Shown here: positions 17,337-26,195 of the stretch, piece after piece
How the letters are laid out: every line of letters begins with the position of its first letter
How positions within the stretch are numbered: position 1 is the first letter of the stretch
Origin: Roseobacter sp. GAI101
GTDB lineage: Bacteria; Pseudomonadota; Alphaproteobacteria; Rhodobacterales; Rhodobacteraceae
Direction of reading: 5' to 3'
NCBI RefSeq assembly: GCF_000156335.1
Contig: NZ_DS999213.1
Coordinates: 2,342,995 to 2,390,726, forward strand
Length of the DNA: 47,732 nucleotides
Position numbers and translations under genes: made by a program
Notes under the pieces: model-generated
Databases searched by the model: none
What the model was told of the DNA's origin: nothing
The model's input: only the letters and a program-made list of their open reading frames with translations

Positions 17337-18425
17337 ATGGCATTTGGCCCCGACATTATCGAACAACTGGCCCGCGCGCGCGCAGATTTGCGCATGGGCG
17401 TGCCGATCGTATTTCTGGGCGACCAGCCCGTGCTGGTGCTGGCGGCTGAAACCTTGACCGCGCAACGCCTGACCGACCTGCTGGCGCTCGGGGGCGAACC
17501 CGTGCTGGCCATCACGGCACGTCGTGCCGAAACGCTCAAGGCCCGCGCCTATGATGGTGATCTGGCACGCGTGCTGTTGCCCCAGGACGCGACGCCGCGG
17601 TGGGTGCAATCGCTGGCAGACCCTGCGGATGACCTGCGCAGCCCGATGAAGGGGCCGCTGTCTTGCGCACGCGGGGGGACCGCAACGGCGCATGCCGCAG
17701 CCTTGCAGCTGACAAAATCCGCCCGCCTGCTGCCCGCAGCCTTGGTGCTGGACCTGCCGGATGCCCCTGCGTTTGCAGCACAACATGGCCTCACGACGCT
17801 TGATCTATCCGCAGCTCTGCCTGCCCTTGCCACCCGCAGCCCGCTGCATCCGGTGGTGAATGCCCGCCTTCCGATGGAGGTATCGGAGGCCGGACGCCTG
17901 CACATCTTCCGCCCCGATGATGGCGGAGAGGAGCACTATGCGATCGAAATCGGCCGCCCGGACCGAAGCAAGCCAGTGCTGGCACGGCTTCACTCCGCTT
18001 GCTTTACTGGCGATCTGATGGGCAGTCTGAAATGCGACTGCGGTCCGCAATTGCATGCCGCATTGGCGCAGATGGGGGTCGAAGGGCATGGTGTGCTGCT
18101 ATACCTAAACCAGGAAGGGCGCGGCATCGGCCTTGCCAACAAGATGCGCGCCTATTCCCTGCAAGATCAGGGATTTGACACAGTCGAAGCCAATCACCGC
18201 CTTGGCTTTGAGGATGACGAACGTGATTTCCGCCTTGGGTCGGACATTCTGAAATCCATGGGCTTTTCATCCACCCGCCTGCTGACCAACAACCCTCGCA
18301 AGGTCGAGATGATGGAGGCCAGCGGCATCAAAGTCGCTGAACGCGTCCCCCTGAGGGTCGGAGAAAACAGCCATAACACGGCGTATCTTGCTACGAAGGC
18401 CACGAAATCGGGGCACCTGCTATGA
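17337..18425 (+). CDS. ribA: GTP cyclohydrolase II with a degenerate N-terminal domain
   Basis: A 362-residue protein. The C-terminal ~200 residues are GTP cyclohydrolase II, first enzyme of riboflavin synthesis: [19 protein letters not shown] supplies the three zinc cysteines, [20 protein letters not shown] and [11 protein letters not shown] follow, then LLTNNPRK. The N-terminal ~130 residues ([40 protein letters not shown]) look like the start of a 3,4-dihydroxy-2-butanone-4-phosphate synthase domain, but the ERENEGD metal/substrate motif of RibB is missing. It is therefore probably a RibBA descendant whose RibB half is dead. Its stop overlaps the next start by four bases. Confidence 0.92.
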   Translation: MAFGPDIIEQLARARADLRMGVPIVFLGDQPVLVLAAETLTAQRLTDLLALGGEPVLAITARRAETLKARAYDGDLARVLLPQDATPRWVQSLADPADDLRSPMKGPLSCARGGTATAHAAALQLTKSARLLPAALVLDLPDAPAFAAQHGLTTLDLSAALPALATRSPLHPVVNARLPMEVSEAGRLHIFRPDDGGEEHYAIEIGRPDRSKPVLARLHSACFTGDLMGSLKCDCGPQLHAALAQMGVEGHGVLLYLNQEGRGIGLANKMRAYSLQDQGFDTVEANHRLGFEDDERDFRLGSDILKSMGFSSTRLLTNNPRKVEMMEASGIKVAERVPLRVGENSHNTAYLATKATKSGHLL

Positions 18426-18916
18426 CGCCGGACGACATGGTCCTGACCCCGAAGGGACTGCGCTTTCAAGGGCAAACCTATCCCTGCACCATCGGCAAAT
18501 CAGGCATCACATCGCGCAAGAAAGAAGGCGACGGGGCGACACCGTCCGGCGTGCACCGCATTGTCGGCATGCTGTATCGTCCAGACCGGATGCCCCGCCC
18601 TGCGGATTGGGCAAAGCCGATCGGTCCATTGGATCTCTGGTCGGATGACCCCGGCGATGCGGATTACAACATGATGGTCCGCGCGCCCTATCCCCACAGC
18701 CATGAAAGGCTGCGCCGGGCAGATCCGCTGTATGATCTGGTGATTCTCACCGATTGGAACTGGCCCTACGCTGTCAAAGGGCGGGGCTCTGCGATCTTTA
18801 TCCACCAATACCGCCGCCCGGGGTTTCCCACCGAAGGCTGTATCGCGCTGTCCCGCAGCCATCTGCGCCAGATCGCCCCGATGATCAAACATCGCACCCG
18901 CCTGATCATTGCGTAG
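18422..18916 (+). CDS. L,D-transpeptidase (YkuD-like) family protein
   Basis: A 164-residue protein with the YkuD catalytic signature: [20 protein letters not shown] carries the conserved histidine and the nucleophilic Cys140, and an early [20 protein letters not shown] fits the family's substrate-groove strand. Enzymes of this fold make 3-3 cross-links in peptidoglycan or attach lipoproteins to it. No signal peptide or membrane segment is visible, which is odd for a periplasmic enzyme; export by another route or a cytosolic role cannot be excluded. The start codon overlaps the ribA stop (ATGA). Confidence 0.85.
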   Translation: MTPDDMVLTPKGLRFQGQTYPCTIGKSGITSRKKEGDGATPSGVHRIVGMLYRPDRMPRPADWAKPIGPLDLWSDDPGDADYNMMVRAPYPHSHERLRRADPLYDLVILTDWNWPYAVKGRGSAIFIHQYRRPGFPTEGCIALSRSHLRQIAPMIKHRTRLIIA

Positions 18917-18935
18917 GGTGGGTGCAACCCCACCC
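18916..18935. terminator. Hairpin between convergent genes
   Basis: GGGTGGG pairs with the C-rich half of ACCCCACCC across a short loop, directly overlapping the stop of the L,D-transpeptidase-like gene and facing the YggS gene. It has no T tract on either strand, so its terminator role is only likely from position. Confidence 0.4.
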
Positions 18936-18943
18936 CTGCGCCC

Positions 18944-19597
18944 TTAGCTTGGGACCCGCTCGCCGAAAATTGCCGACCCGACACGCACATGGGTCGCGCC
19001 CAAGGCAATCGCTTTCTCGAAATCGCTGCTCATTCCCATCGACAGGCCCTCAAGCCCGTTCCGCGCGGCAATCTTGGCCAAGAGCGCGAAGTGAAGCGCC
19101 GCTTCCTCGTCGACGGGGGGAATGCACATGAGGCCCCGGATCGGCAGGTCAAGGTCCTGACATTCCTTGATAAAAGTGTCAGCCTCACGTGGTAGAACAC
19201 CGGCCTTCTGATCCTCTTCGCCGGTGTTCACCTGAATGAATAGATCGGGACATTGCCCCAACTCTTGCGCCAGCCTTGCCAATGTTTTGGCCAGTTTCGG
19301 ACGGTCCAGCGTATGGATCGCGTCAAAAAGCTCCATCGCGGGGCGGGCCTTGTTGCTTTGCAGCGGGCCGATCAAATGCAGGTCAATGCCGTCGAACTGT
19401 TGTTTGAAATCAGGCCATTTGCCTTCGGCCTCTTGCACGCGGTTTTCACCGAAACAGCGGTGACCTTGCTCAAGCACTGCCTGCACGCGGGCTAACGGCT
19501 GCACCTTGCTGACGGCGATCAGCGTGACGCTGCCAGGCGCGCGGCCTGCGTCGGCTTCGGCTTTTGCGATGCGTGTGGTGATGTCTTCCAAGCTCAT
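18944..19597 (-). CDS. YggS/PLPBP family PLP-homeostasis protein
   Basis: A 217-residue single-domain alanine-racemase-like barrel of the YggS/PROSC (COG0325) family. The PLP lysine is in [13 protein letters not shown], and [21 protein letters not shown] and [23 protein letters not shown] are the usual family motifs. These proteins carry PLP and keep its level and that of its vitamers balanced; loss upsets amino-acid and keto-acid pools in E. coli. The start at 19597 is behind AGGGGGCAGATC. It is a single-gene unit following the porin terminator. Confidence 0.95.
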   Translation of the reverse strand: MSLEDITTRIAKAEADAGRAPGSVTLIAVSKVQPLARVQAVLEQGHRCFGENRVQEAEGKWPDFKQQFDGIDLHLIGPLQSNKARPAMELFDAIHTLDRPKLAKTLARLAQELGQCPDLFIQVNTGEEDQKAGVLPREADTFIKECQDLDLPIRGLMCIPPVDEEAALHFALLAKIAARNGLEGLSMGMSSDFEKAIALGATHVRVGSAIFGERVPS

Positions 19598-19644
19598 GAT
19601 CTGCCCCCTGTTCAAGGTCGCACAGAACAACAGCTTGGCCCAAA

Positions 19645-19675
19645 AGAAAAGGGGCAGACCAATGGCCTGCCCCTC
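19645..19675 (-). terminator. Rho-independent terminator of the porin gene
   Basis: On the minus strand GGGGCAG and CTGCCCC arms (7 pairs, extended inward by three more including a G-U pair around a three-base loop) are followed by TTTTCTTTTG. It sits 22 bases after the porin stop. Confidence 0.88.
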
Positions 19676-19697
19676 TTTTTAGACTGTTGCGTTCAAC

Positions 19698-20669
19698 TTA
19701 GAAGTTGAAGCGAACACCCAGATCGGCACGGACGAAACCGTTGCCACGGTGAGCAACACCACCGCGGAGCGACGTGCCGCCACCCAGGTCGTGGTTGAAG
19801 TCAACACCGTAGGATGTGTCTACGAAGTAGTCAGCGTCTGCAACGTAAACTTCAACGTCTGTGGCTGCGCCAACGTCGAATTTTGCGGCCAGAACGTAGT
19901 GATCGCCAGTTGTTGTGCCAACACCTGTGTCATCGCCGTTTTTGGCATATGCAAATGTCAGAGCTGCTGGACCAACGTTGCCACCAACAGAGAAGGCAAC
20001 TTCTGTGTCAGCTGCGCTGTCGGAGTCCTGCAGACCCAGAGCAACTGTGAAGCCGCTGTATGTGTAAGCAGCGTAACCAGCTACGCGGTTGTTTGTGTCG
20101 GAAGCAGAGATGTGAAGTGCCAGGTCGCCCATGGAGTACAGAACTTCAACACCGTTGGAACCGGCTGCGCCGTTACCACCGGAGGAGTACGCGTCGCCGC
20201 GGAAGTTGAATGCTGTGTAGTCATAACCCAGACCGGTCAGACCCAGATCGATTGGGTACATGCCAGGCATGAATTCCAGAGCGCCGAAGATGTTGCCAAC
20301 GCCGACTTCAAGACCACCGGAGCGTGCGAAGAAGCGAACGCCGTTGATGCCTGTGCCGGCTGGGCCGGAAGCACCGTTCACGTCGTCTGCTGTACCGGCT
20401 GTGCCGTCAGGACCAACGGAGTATGTTGGTGAGTTGTCTGTGTTGTTCTGCTGGATACGAGCACGTGCACCGAATGTAACGCCCATGTCGGACTCGGCTG
20501 TCGCGTCGATCTGCAGACGGAAACGGCTTGTGACGTTTGTTTCGTCTGTGCCTGTAGCGTTTTCATTGTACAGAACGCCAAAACGGCCGTAGCCACCAAA
20601 TGTTACGTCTGCTGCTGCAACGCCGGCTGTAGCAACCAGAGCTGTTGTAGCGAAGAGAACTTTTTTCAT
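19698..20669 (-). CDS. Outer-membrane porin
   Basis: A 323-residue porin. It has a 20-residue signal peptide ending in GVAAA, then DVTFGGYGRFGVLYN, amphipathic beta-strand alternation throughout, and a C-terminal aromatic strand LGVRFNF ending in phenylalanine, the usual signal for the Bam machinery. A glycine/aspartate-rich insertion around residue 85-105 may be an extracellular loop. Codon use differs sharply from the neighbours, favouring GCT, GTT, ACA and GGT, as expected for a very highly expressed protein rather than a recent import. The start follows GAGGGACAACTC. It has a long upstream region with repeats and a strong terminator behind it. Confidence 0.94.
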   Translation of the reverse strand: MKKVLFATTALVATAGVAAADVTFGGYGRFGVLYNENATGTDETNVTSRFRLQIDATAESDMGVTFGARARIQQNNTDNSPTYSVGPDGTAGTADDVNGASGPAGTGINGVRFFARSGGLEVGVGNIFGALEFMPGMYPIDLGLTGLGYDYTAFNFRGDAYSSGGNGAAGSNGVEVLYSMGDLALHISASDTNNRVAGYAAYTYSGFTVALGLQDSDSAADTEVAFSVGGNVGPAALTFAYAKNGDDTGVGTTTGDHYVLAAKFDVGAATDVEVYVADADYFVDTSYGVDFNHDLGGGTSLRGGVAHRGNGFVRADLGVRFNF

Positions 20670-20740
20670 GAGTTGTCCCTCGGTTTGAATTCACATGCCC
20701 AGACCGGGGAATCCGGAAAGGGTATGACGGTCTTTTCCGC

Positions 20741-20819
20741 CTTTGCCCCAGTTTTGGCAAGGATCGCGCATCGCTTTGCCACAATGTGAAAAACTCTGAT
20801 GCAGCTTTGCCACAGTATG
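20741..20819. repeat. Three spaced repeats upstream of the porin
   Basis: The 311-base gap 20670-20980 between the divergent porin and DUF3576 genes has no gene I can support. GCTTTGCCACAATGTG (20773-20788) recurs as GCTTTGCCACAGTATG (20804-20819), and a shorter CTTTGCCCCAGT copy begins at 20741. The starts of CTTTGCC are 33 and 31 bases apart, close to three helical turns, so a protein could bind them on one DNA face. They lie 72-150 bases upstream of the porin start; a role in controlling it is inference. Confidence 0.5.
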
Positions 20820-20980
20820 CAGATGCAGCGACAGGCCCAGTTGGCGATCATGATGCCCTGCTTTGCACGATCCGCCGGCCAATGCGATCACCCGCCCGCT
20901 CTGTATATAGTCGACATAGCGCTTGCCCACGGAACCCTGCTTGGTTAGACCAGTGGCCAAACAGGCAAAGGACGGCTGGG

Positions 20981-21472
20981 ATGGCGCGCACTTCGGTATT
21001 CAAATCCACGATTGCCCTAATGGCACTTGTATCGCTCGGGGCGTGTGGCAGTCTTGCGCGCCCTGCGGGCGAACTCGCGCCGCAATATTCCAACACGAAC
21101 AGTCCAAGCGTGATCGAAACAAATCCAGACAATACCATCTGGTCGATCTTCAATCGCAAGACCACGGACACCAGCGTGTCGGTGAACAAATACCTGTGGT
21201 CTGCGTCACTCGAAGTTCTCAGCTTTCTGCCCGTGGAATCAATCGACCCCTATACCGGTGTGATCGTGACCGGCTACGGCACGCCTCCGGGCAGCGGACA
21301 ATCCTACCGTGCCACCATCCTGATCGACGATCCGGCGCTTGATGCACGGTCACTGAATGTGGCGCTGCAAACTCGTGGCGGTCGTACGGTCAGCAAAGCA
21401 ACCTCGCGCGCTGTCGAAGACGCCATCCTGAGCCGCGCGCGCGAAATGCGCATTGCCGATAACAAATTCTGA
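20981..21472 (+). CDS. DUF3576 domain lipoprotein
   Basis: A 163-residue predicted lipoprotein. The signal peptide ends in lipobox SLGAC, making Cys22 the acylation site. The mature part, with DNTIWSIFNRKTTDTSVSVN, KYLWSASLEVLSFLPVESID and RAREMRIADNKF, matches the DUF3576 family found mainly in alphaproteobacteria; its function is not known. The frame is open upstream, but MARTSVFKSTIAL gives a proper signal peptide. A terminator follows the gene, separating it from leuS. Confidence 0.9.
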   Translation: MARTSVFKSTIALMALVSLGACGSLARPAGELAPQYSNTNSPSVIETNPDNTIWSIFNRKTTDTSVSVNKYLWSASLEVLSFLPVESIDPYTGVIVTGYGTPPGSGQSYRATILIDDPALDARSLNVALQTRGGRTVSKATSRAVEDAILSRAREMRIADNKF

Positions 21473-21499
21473 GCCCGCTTCCAAAGCTTTCGCCATTCC

Positions 21500-21537
21500 A
21501 ACGCCGGGCCACGCGCTAGTCGCTCGCCCGGCGTTTT
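21500..21537 (+). terminator. Rho-independent terminator before leuS
   Basis: AACGCCGGGC (21500-21509) pairs with GCCCGGCGTT (21526-21535) across a 16-base loop and runs into TTTT. It lies 27 bases after the DUF3576 stop and 22 bases before the leuS start, so leuS must either read through it or start from a promoter inside this short gap or inside the DUF3576 gene. Confidence 0.82.
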
Positions 21538-21559
21538 CCGTTTGATAAGGTACCTGTCG

Positions 21560-24106
21560 ATGTCCCGCTACTCTCCCGCCGAAATCGAATCCCGCTGGCA
21601 AGCCGCCTGGGAAAAAGATTCCATCTTCCAGGCTGTGCGTTCAGCCGACAAACCAAAGTACTATGTGCTCGAGATGTTTCCGTACCCCTCGGGCCGCATC
21701 CACATGGGCCATGTACGCAACTACACAATGGGCGACGTGATCGCGCGATACAAGATCGCCACCGGCCACAGCGTACTGCACCCGATGGGCTGGGACGCCT
21801 TCGGGATGCCTGCGGAAAATGCCGCAATGGCCATCGGTGGCCACCCCAAGGACTGGACATACGGCAACATCGCCGACATGCGCGACCAGATGAAACCGCT
21901 GGGCCTGTCCATTGACTGGTCCCGGGAATTCGCCACTTGCGATCCGGAGTATTACGGCCAGCAGCAGGCGCTGTTCCTTGATTTCCTGAAGGAAGGGCTG
22001 GTCTATCGCAAGAATGCTATCGTGAACTGGGACCCGGTCGATATGACCGTTCTGGCCAATGAACAGGTCGAGGCAGGCCGCGGCTGGCGGTCGGGCGCAT
22101 TGGTGGAACGGCGCGAACTGACGCAATGGTTCTTCAAGATCTCCGACTACTCCGAAGATTTGCTGAACGCGCTGGATACGCTGGACAACTGGCCCGCCAA
22201 GGTCAAGCTGATGCAGGCCAACTGGATCGGCAAGTCGCGCGGCCTGCAATTCGCGTTCTCGACCATTGACGCGCCGGACGGGTTTGACCGGATCGAAGTT
22301 TATACGACCCGCCCCGACACCTTGCTGGGGGCGAGTTTTGTCGGAATCTCTCCCGACCACCCGCTGGCGAAGTCGCTTGAAAAGGACAGCCCTGAAATCG
22401 CGGCCTTCTGCGCGGAATGCCGCAAGGGCGGCACCACCGAGGAAGCGATCGAAACCGCTGAAAAGCTGGGGATGGATACCGGCCTGCGGGTCCGCCATCC
22501 GTTTGATACCGCCTGGGAATTGCCCGTCTACATCGCCAACTTCATTCTGATGGATTACGGCACCGGCGCGATCTTTGGCTGCCCCGCACATGACCAGCGT
22601 GACTTTGAATTCGCCACCAAATACGGTCTCAAGATCATCTCGACCTTCCTGCCCGCGGAAGACGCCGACCCAAAGGTCGCCGAAGCCTACGTGCCTGCGA
22701 AATCCGAACGTGTTTACTACAACGGCGGTTTCGCCGGCGAGAAATGGCAAACCGGCGAAGAGGCCATCGCAGCCGCCATCGAAGCCTGCGAAGCCCAAGG
22801 GATCGGCCAGGGCGTCACCAAATACCGCCTGCGCGACTGGGGCCTGTCCCGGCAGCGCTATTGGGGGTGCCCGATCCCGGTCGTCCATTGCAACGCCTGC
22901 GGCGTGGTCCCTGAAAAGAAAGAGAACCTGCCGATCGAACTGCCCTACGATGTCAGCTTTGACGTGCCGGGCAACCCGCTGGACCGGCATCCCACATGGC
23001 GCGACTGCGCCTGCCCGTCCTGCGGTGCACCAGCCAAGCGTGAAACCGACACGATGGACACATTCGTCGATTCGTCGTGGTATTTCGCGCGATTCACATC
23101 CCCCCACGCAGATACGCCGACGGTCATGGAAGACGCTGAATACTGGATGAACGTCGACCAATATATCGGTGGCGTCGAACACGCGATCCTGCACCTGCTG
23201 TATTCACGCTTCTTTGCCCGCGCGATGCAGATCACCGGACATCTGCCCGAAAAAGCGATCGAACCTTTCAACGCGCTGTTCACCCAAGGCATGGTGACCC
23301 ACGAGATTTACCAGACCCGCGATGAAAATGGCCGGCCCGTCTACCACCTTCCCGAGGACGTGACCGACGGCAAGCTTGCCGATGGCACCGCGGTAGAGAT
23401 CATCCCGTCCGCAAAAATGTCGAAGTCCAAGAAGAATGTCGTCGATCCACTGGGAATCATCGCCAGCTATGGGGCCGATACAGCGCGTTGGTTCGTGCTT
23501 AGCGATTCGCCCCCCGAACGGGATGTCGAATGGACTGCCTCCGGAGCCGAGGCCGCCTTCAAGCACCTTGGCCGCGTCTGGAACATTTCGAACCGGATCA
23601 CTGAAATGGGCCAGGATGCCAGCGGTGAAGGCGATGACGATCTTCTGCGCGCCATGCACAAAACGATCCACGATGTGACCATGGGCGTCGAATCCTTTGG
23701 CTTTAACGCTGCCATCGCCAAGCTTTATGCCTTTACCGCCACCTTGCAGAAATCCAAGGCAGGCCACGCCGCACAGCGTGAGGCAATCATGACCCTGGCC
23801 CAGCTTATGGCCCCGATGACACCGCATCTGGCGGAAGAAATCTGGACCGCCCAAGGGGGTACAGGGCTGATCACCACCGCCCCGTGGCCCCGTGCAGACG
23901 CGGCAATGCTGGTGGATGACACCGTCACCCTCCCGATCCAGATCAACGGCAAACGCCGCGCTGAAATTCAGGTGCCGGCGGACATGTCGAAAGAAGAGGT
24001 TGAAAAGATCGTTCTTAGCCATGAAGCTGTCATTCGCACCCTAGACGGTGCGACCCCCAAAAAGGTGATCGTTGTGCCCGGACGGATCGTCAATGTCGTT
24101 GCCTAA
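21560..24106 (+). CDS. leuS: Leucine--tRNA ligase
   Basis: An 848-residue class Ia aminoacyl-tRNA synthetase that charges tRNA-Leu. The HIGH-type motif is HMGH in [18 protein letters not shown], and the KMSKS loop is intact in [15 protein letters not shown] (around residue 620). The CP1 editing domain lies between, with [12 protein letters not shown] and [16 protein letters not shown] as typical editing motifs. A TTG six codons upstream is in frame, but [14 protein letters not shown] is the family start, with AAGG upstream. It heads a plus-strand cluster leuS-lptE-holA, each overlapping the next, a common alphaproteobacterial arrangement. Confidence 0.97.
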   Translation: MSRYSPAEIESRWQAAWEKDSIFQAVRSADKPKYYVLEMFPYPSGRIHMGHVRNYTMGDVIARYKIATGHSVLHPMGWDAFGMPAENAAMAIGGHPKDWTYGNIADMRDQMKPLGLSIDWSREFATCDPEYYGQQQALFLDFLKEGLVYRKNAIVNWDPVDMTVLANEQVEAGRGWRSGALVERRELTQWFFKISDYSEDLLNALDTLDNWPAKVKLMQANWIGKSRGLQFAFSTIDAPDGFDRIEVYTTRPDTLLGASFVGISPDHPLAKSLEKDSPEIAAFCAECRKGGTTEEAIETAEKLGMDTGLRVRHPFDTAWELPVYIANFILMDYGTGAIFGCPAHDQRDFEFATKYGLKIISTFLPAEDADPKVAEAYVPAKSERVYYNGGFAGEKWQTGEEAIAAAIEACEAQGIGQGVTKYRLRDWGLSRQRYWGCPIPVVHCNACGVVPEKKENLPIELPYDVSFDVPGNPLDRHPTWRDCACPSCGAPAKRETDTMDTFVDSSWYFARFTSPHADTPTVMEDAEYWMNVDQYIGGVEHAILHLLYSRFFARAMQITGHLPEKAIEPFNALFTQGMVTHEIYQTRDENGRPVYHLPEDVTDGKLADGTAVEIIPSAKMSKSKKNVVDPLGIIASYGADTARWFVLSDSPPERDVEWTASGAEAAFKHLGRVWNISNRITEMGQDASGEGDDDLLRAMHKTIHDVTMGVESFGFNAAIAKLYAFTATLQKSKAGHAAQREAIMTLAQLMAPMTPHLAEEIWTAQGGTGLITTAPWPRADAAMLVDDTVTLPIQINGKRRAEIQVPADMSKEEVEKIVLSHEAVIRTLDGATPKKVIVVPGRIVNVVA

Positions 24107-24578
24107 ACGCCGCCTTATGCTGGCCCTGCCCTTGATTGCCCTTGCCGCCTGCGGGTTCCAACCCGTCTACGGCCCCGGCGGCAACGGCGCGGCCCTGCAA
24201 AACAGCGTGCAGGTGGATGCGCCCGACGATGCCTTCACCTACACACTGGTCCGCGAAATCGAAACGCGTTTGGGCCAGTCCAATGCCCCCCGATTTGCGC
24301 TGGCGGTGAATGTCGTGACCCGCGAAGAAGGGCTCGCCGTTGACAGCGCCGACAACACCACGCGCTATAATCTGATCGGATCGGCAGATTTCGCCCTGCG
24401 CGATCTGGGAACCGGCCAGGTTGAAACCTCGGGCAAAGTCGAAAACTTCACCGGCTATTCCGCAACAGGATCAACCGTGGCCACGCTGGCAGCGGAACGG
24501 GATGCGCAAATCAGGCTGATGACCATGCTGGCCGATCAGATCGTCACCCGACTGTATGCGACCAGCCTGACACCATGA
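24093..24578 (+). CDS. lptE: LPS-assembly lipoprotein LptE
   Basis: A 161-residue outer-membrane lipoprotein expected to plug the LptD barrel for lipopolysaccharide insertion. The signal peptide carries lipobox ALAAC with Cys20, followed by the typical [10 protein letters not shown] start of the mature protein. Its ATG lies 14 bases before the end of leuS in another frame, so its translation is likely coupled to leuS. Its stop overlaps holA by four bases. The leuS-lptE-holA order is what one expects for this gene and supports the call despite low sequence conservation of LptE. Confidence 0.92.
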   Translation: MSLPKRRLMLALPLIALAACGFQPVYGPGGNGAALQNSVQVDAPDDAFTYTLVREIETRLGQSNAPRFALAVNVVTREEGLAVDSADNTTRYNLIGSADFALRDLGTGQVETSGKVENFTGYSATGSTVATLAAERDAQIRLMTMLADQIVTRLYATSLTP

Positions 24579-25573
24579 AACTGCCCCCGCGCGATGCCAC
24601 CGCCTATTTCAAAAAGCCTGACCCCAACAAAACCGGCCTGCTGATCTATGGCGGCGACCCGATGCGCGTGGCCATGAGAAGACAAGAATTCCTCAAGGCG
24701 TTGCTGGGGGCCAATGCCGAAGAAGAAATGCGCCTGACCCGTATTCAGGCCGCCGACTTGCGCCGCGATCCACCGATGCTGCTGGACGCCATCAAGGCCG
24801 TCGGCTTTTTCCCCGGCCCCCGCGCGGCCTTCGTCGAAGACGCCAACGACAATATCGCGAAAATCCTGATGGATGCGCTGGCCGGTTGGCAACCAGGCGA
24901 TGCGCAGATCATTGTGACGGCCGGGGATCTCAAGAAAACCTCAAAGGTGCTCAAGGCGTTCGAGGCGCACAAGACCGCCTTTGCCACGCCGATTTATGAC
25001 AATCCACCCGATCGGGCCGAAATCGAACGCATATTGGCAGAGGCACGGCTGAGCCCCGAACCAGATGCCATGGGCGCGCTGACCGAATTGGCCCGCGTGC
25101 TGGACCCCGGTGATTTCCGCCAGATGGTCGAAAAGATCACGCTGTACAAGATTGGCGACGCCGGCCCGCTGACGGCCGAAGACGTCGCCAATTGCGCGCC
25201 CACCTCGACCGAGGCAGAGGTCGACGATATCTTGCATGTCGTGGCCGAAGCGCGCGCGGGCGATATCGGTCCGGTGATGGCCAAGTTGCAGGCCCAAGGC
25301 GTGAATGCGGTCACCCTGATCATCATGGCCACCCGTCATTTCCGCACGCTTTACCGGATCGCCAGCAACCCCGGTGGCCAGATCTGGGGCGTGCGCGACC
25401 GCGACCGCGCCATGCGGCAGGCCAAGAACTGGGGCGCGGCCAAGCTGGAAACAGCCCTGACCGTGCTGACCGATACCGATCTGACGCTGCGATCGGCGGG
25501 ACAACACGCGCCGACGATGGCATTGGTTGAACGCGCCTTCATCCGCCTCGCTATGCTGGGCGCACAACGCTAA
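24575..25573 (+). CDS. holA: DNA polymerase III subunit delta
   Basis: A 332-residue clamp-loader subunit that opens the beta clamp. Recognisable parts are the N-terminal LLIYGGDPMRVAMRRQEFL, the FFPGPRAAFVEDAND segment of the AAA-like fold and the C-terminal helical bundle with ITLIIMATRHFRTLYRIA-like residues. Length and gene position after lptE match the family. The ATG overlaps the lptE stop (ATGA). Confidence 0.94.
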   Translation: MKLPPRDATAYFKKPDPNKTGLLIYGGDPMRVAMRRQEFLKALLGANAEEEMRLTRIQAADLRRDPPMLLDAIKAVGFFPGPRAAFVEDANDNIAKILMDALAGWQPGDAQIIVTAGDLKKTSKVLKAFEAHKTAFATPIYDNPPDRAEIERILAEARLSPEPDAMGALTELARVLDPGDFRQMVEKITLYKIGDAGPLTAEDVANCAPTSTEAEVDDILHVVAEARAGDIGPVMAKLQAQGVNAVTLIIMATRHFRTLYRIASNPGGQIWGVRDRDRAMRQAKNWGAAKLETALTVLTDTDLTLRSAGQHAPTMALVERAFIRLAMLGAQR

Positions 25574-25604
25574 TTACTGGCGATATTCCTTGGGAGGGAA
25601 CAAA

Positions 25605-26195
25605 ATGTACAAAGTCATCGGAGCCACCAAATCCCGCGCCTTGCGCGTTATGTGGATGCTGGAAGAACTGGGCGAACCTTACGAGCACATCGCCTGCGGC
25701 CCACGGTCTGACGAGGCCAAGCAATACAATCCATCCGGCAAGATCCCGGCCCTTGTTGACGGGGATGATGTGCTGACGGATTCTGTCGCGATCATGCAAT
25801 ATCTGGCCGACAAACACGGCAAACTGACCGCACCCGCAGGCACGCCTGCCCGCGCGCGTCAGGACGCCATGACATTCTGGCTGATCGACGAGATGGACGC
25901 GATCCTGTGGGCTGCGGCCAAACACAGCTTTGTCTTTCCAGAAGAACAGCGCGTGCCGGAAATCAAGGACAGCCTGAAATCCGAATTTGCCCGCGCAGCA
26001 AAAATCCTGTCGGACCGTCTTGAGGGGCCGTTTTTGATGGGCGACAGCATCACCGTGCCGGACCTGCTGGCGACCCATTGCATCAACTGGTCCATCGGGG
26101 CCGGCTTTCCCAGCGTCGATGACAAGCTGGGGGCTTGGGCCAAATCCACGCGCGAACGCCCCGCCTTCAAGGCCGCGACGTCGAAAGAAGCTTAA
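25605..26195 (+). CDS. Glutathione S-transferase family protein
   Basis: A 196-residue cytosolic GST. The N-terminal thioredoxin-like domain has RALRVMWMLEELGEPYEHI, NPSGKIPALVDGDDVLTDSV with the cis-proline, and the glutathione-contacting D-S pair; the C-terminal helical domain contains GDSITVPDLLATHCINW. The substrate is unknown. The start is set by a strong GGGAGGGAACAAA in front of ATG. It follows holA after 31 bases, and its stop codon shares the palindrome TTAA with the stop of the convergent flavoprotein gene. Confidence 0.92.
   Translation: MYKVIGATKSRALRVMWMLEELGEPYEHIACGPRSDEAKQYNPSGKIPALVDGDDVLTDSVAIMQYLADKHGKLTAPAGTPARARQDAMTFWLIDEMDAILWAAAKHSFVFPEEQRVPEIKDSLKSEFARAAKILSDRLEGPFLMGDSITVPDLLATHCINWSIGAGFPSVDDKLGAWAKSTRERPAFKAATSKEA

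Noticed and set aside
19749..20432. Cys/Val-rich plus-strand frame opposite the porin
   Set aside because: Its odd composition is the reverse reading of the porin's ACA/GTT/GCA codons.
20786..20980. Upstream extension of the DUF3576 gene (starting at 20786)
   Set aside because: It would put the lipoprotein signal peptide in mid-protein and run through the porin repeats; the start at 20981 gives a proper signal.
21641..23194. Minus-strand open frame of 517 codons opposite leuS
   Set aside because: leuS motifs are continuous on the plus strand; the opposite frame shows no family features.
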